Shown here piece by piece: positions 63,521-64,000 of a DNA stretch of 64,000 nt (its first letter is position 1; each line of letters opens with the position of its first letter). Source of the stretch: Alphaproteobacteria bacterium (lineage in GTDB: Bacteria > Pseudomonadota > Alphaproteobacteria > Micavibrionales > Micavibrionaceae); NCBI GenBank assembly GCA_002401695.1, contig NVTV01000002.1:124001-188000 (forward strand). The letters run 5' to 3'. Position numbers and translations under genes: made by a program. The notes under the pieces are model-generated. The model saw only the letters and a list, made by a program, of their open reading frames with translations. It made no database searches and was not told the DNA's origin.

Positions 63521-64000
63521 TTACTTTGTAACCTTGGTTTTGGCTGCGGCTTGCTCGGCCTCGCTCGACCACCATGTTTGGGTAATCATTGGGCTGATAT
63601 GCGATAGGGTCTCGGGGCGTCTTAACGTATCCCAATATGCTAAACGCCATTTCGGGTAATGCCACATCGGAAGAACATAGTGGTTCCACAGTAAAATGCG
63701 ATCCAAAACATGAGTCTTGGTTAGAAGGTCTTCGCGTGATGTTGCATGAATAATGCCGTTAATCAGTTCATCAATCACAGGGTCTTTAATGCCGATATAA
63801 TTGCGCGAGCCGTTCATATCCGCTCTGTCCGTGCCCCAAAATTCACGTTGTTCATTCCCGGGGGAGGACGATTGCCCGATATTGCTGATAATAATATCGA
63901 AATCGAATGTATCGACGCGGCGTTGGAATTGCGCGCTGTCTACGATACGAAAATTGGCTTTAACCCCGATGCGTTTTAGGTTTTTGATGAAAGGCAAAAT
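63521..64000 (-). CDS. yejA: Peptide-binding protein YejA-like (partial, N-terminus off right edge)
   Basis: C-terminal part of a periplasmic solute-binding protein (SBP family 5). The visible 160 residues include 'RVDTFDFDIIISNIGQSSSPGNEQREFWG', 'NYIGIKDPVIDELINGII' and 'LDRILLWNHYVLPMWHYPKWRLAYWD', which is the characteristic YejA end. It is open at base 64000. It would deliver peptides to the YejB/YejE permeases at 57.6-61 kb. kdsB starts 11 bases downstream. Confidence 0.85.
   Translation of the reverse strand: MLPFIKNLKRIGVKANFRIVDSAQFQRRVDTFDFDIIISNIGQSSSPGNEQREFWGTDRADMNGSRNYIGIKDPVIDELINGIIHATSREDLLTKTHVLDRILLWNHYVLPMWHYPKWRLAYWDTLRRPETLSHISPMITQTWWSSEAEQAAAKTKVTK

Noticed and set aside
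62700-63689. GTG start for kdsB at 63689
   Set aside because: The added 60 residues are read through the yejA coding region in another frame; ATG 63509 gives the canonical KdsB start.
1-64000. tRNA or rRNA genes
   Set aside because: Intergenic regions were scanned by eye for T-loop and CCA-end patterns and rRNA cores; none was convincing.

Overview
The window looks like a stretch of an alphaproteobacterial chromosome of moderate-to-low G+C, about 45 % by eye. The clues are a ChpT-type histidine phosphotransferase (CckA-CtrA phosphorelay), a MipZ-type division ATPase, a membrane protein like the TM part of alphaproteobacterial J-proteins, and a hybrid CheA with a receiver domain. A relative of Micavibrio would fit, but that is inference. 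I see no rRNA, tRNA, CRISPR array, insertion sequence, integrase or phage structural gene. Most genes lie on the minus strand.

Layout. 1-2.7 kb: folD (cut by the left edge), a YggT membrane protein, a secreted HExxH protein, and an orphan ccmG/ccmI-like pair behind metB. 4.4-7.1 kb: acnA on the plus strand. 7.2-13.2 kb: two unrecognised proteins, cheZ, a DUF3137-like protein, a DUF455 ferritin-like protein, two tandem tiny lipoproteins and, on the opposite strand, a candidate short RNA that is almost entirely a C-rich-looped terminator. 13.2-15.4 kb: lepA and a small membrane protein. 15.5-24.8 kb: a self-contained minus-strand operon of unknown function with its own promoter, a 26-codon leader ORF, proteins of 218, 711, 1632, 161, 136 and 56 residues, and a terminator. 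This is the best candidate for an undescribed system. 24.8-36.1 kb: purH, then (upstream in transcription order) cheR, cheB, cheY, cheW, hybrid cheA, chpT, phosphomannomutase and galU. 36-43 kb: mipZ, pepP, an exported protein, rpsU, the ATPase of a Yej-type peptide importer, a ThiE-like protein and a GNAT acetyltransferase. 43-56 kb: an arginine region (argH, argG, argF, argD, argB, argC) interspersed with membrane proteins, a PiT-like phosphate transporter, a PhnA-like chimera, a divergent glutamyl-tRNA-reductase-like protein and an unknown P-loop protein. 56-64 kb: an M20 amidohydrolase, the two Yej permeases with an MFS transporter between them, a TPR protein, a histidine phosphatase, kdsB, and the C-terminal part of the YejA binding protein (cut by the right edge).

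How the genes work together. The che block would encode a complete signalling core without a receptor gene in view: kinase, coupling protein, regulator, adaptation enzymes and, 18 kb away, CheZ. chpT beside cheA links this locus physically to the cell-cycle phosphorelay. argB, argC, argD, argF, argG and argH cover acetylglutamate to arginine, except for removal of the acetyl group. The M20 hydrolase or a gene outside the window might supply that step. The Yej genes plus the M20 hydrolase suggest peptide uptake and breakdown.

All calls come from reading the sequence; no database search was run.
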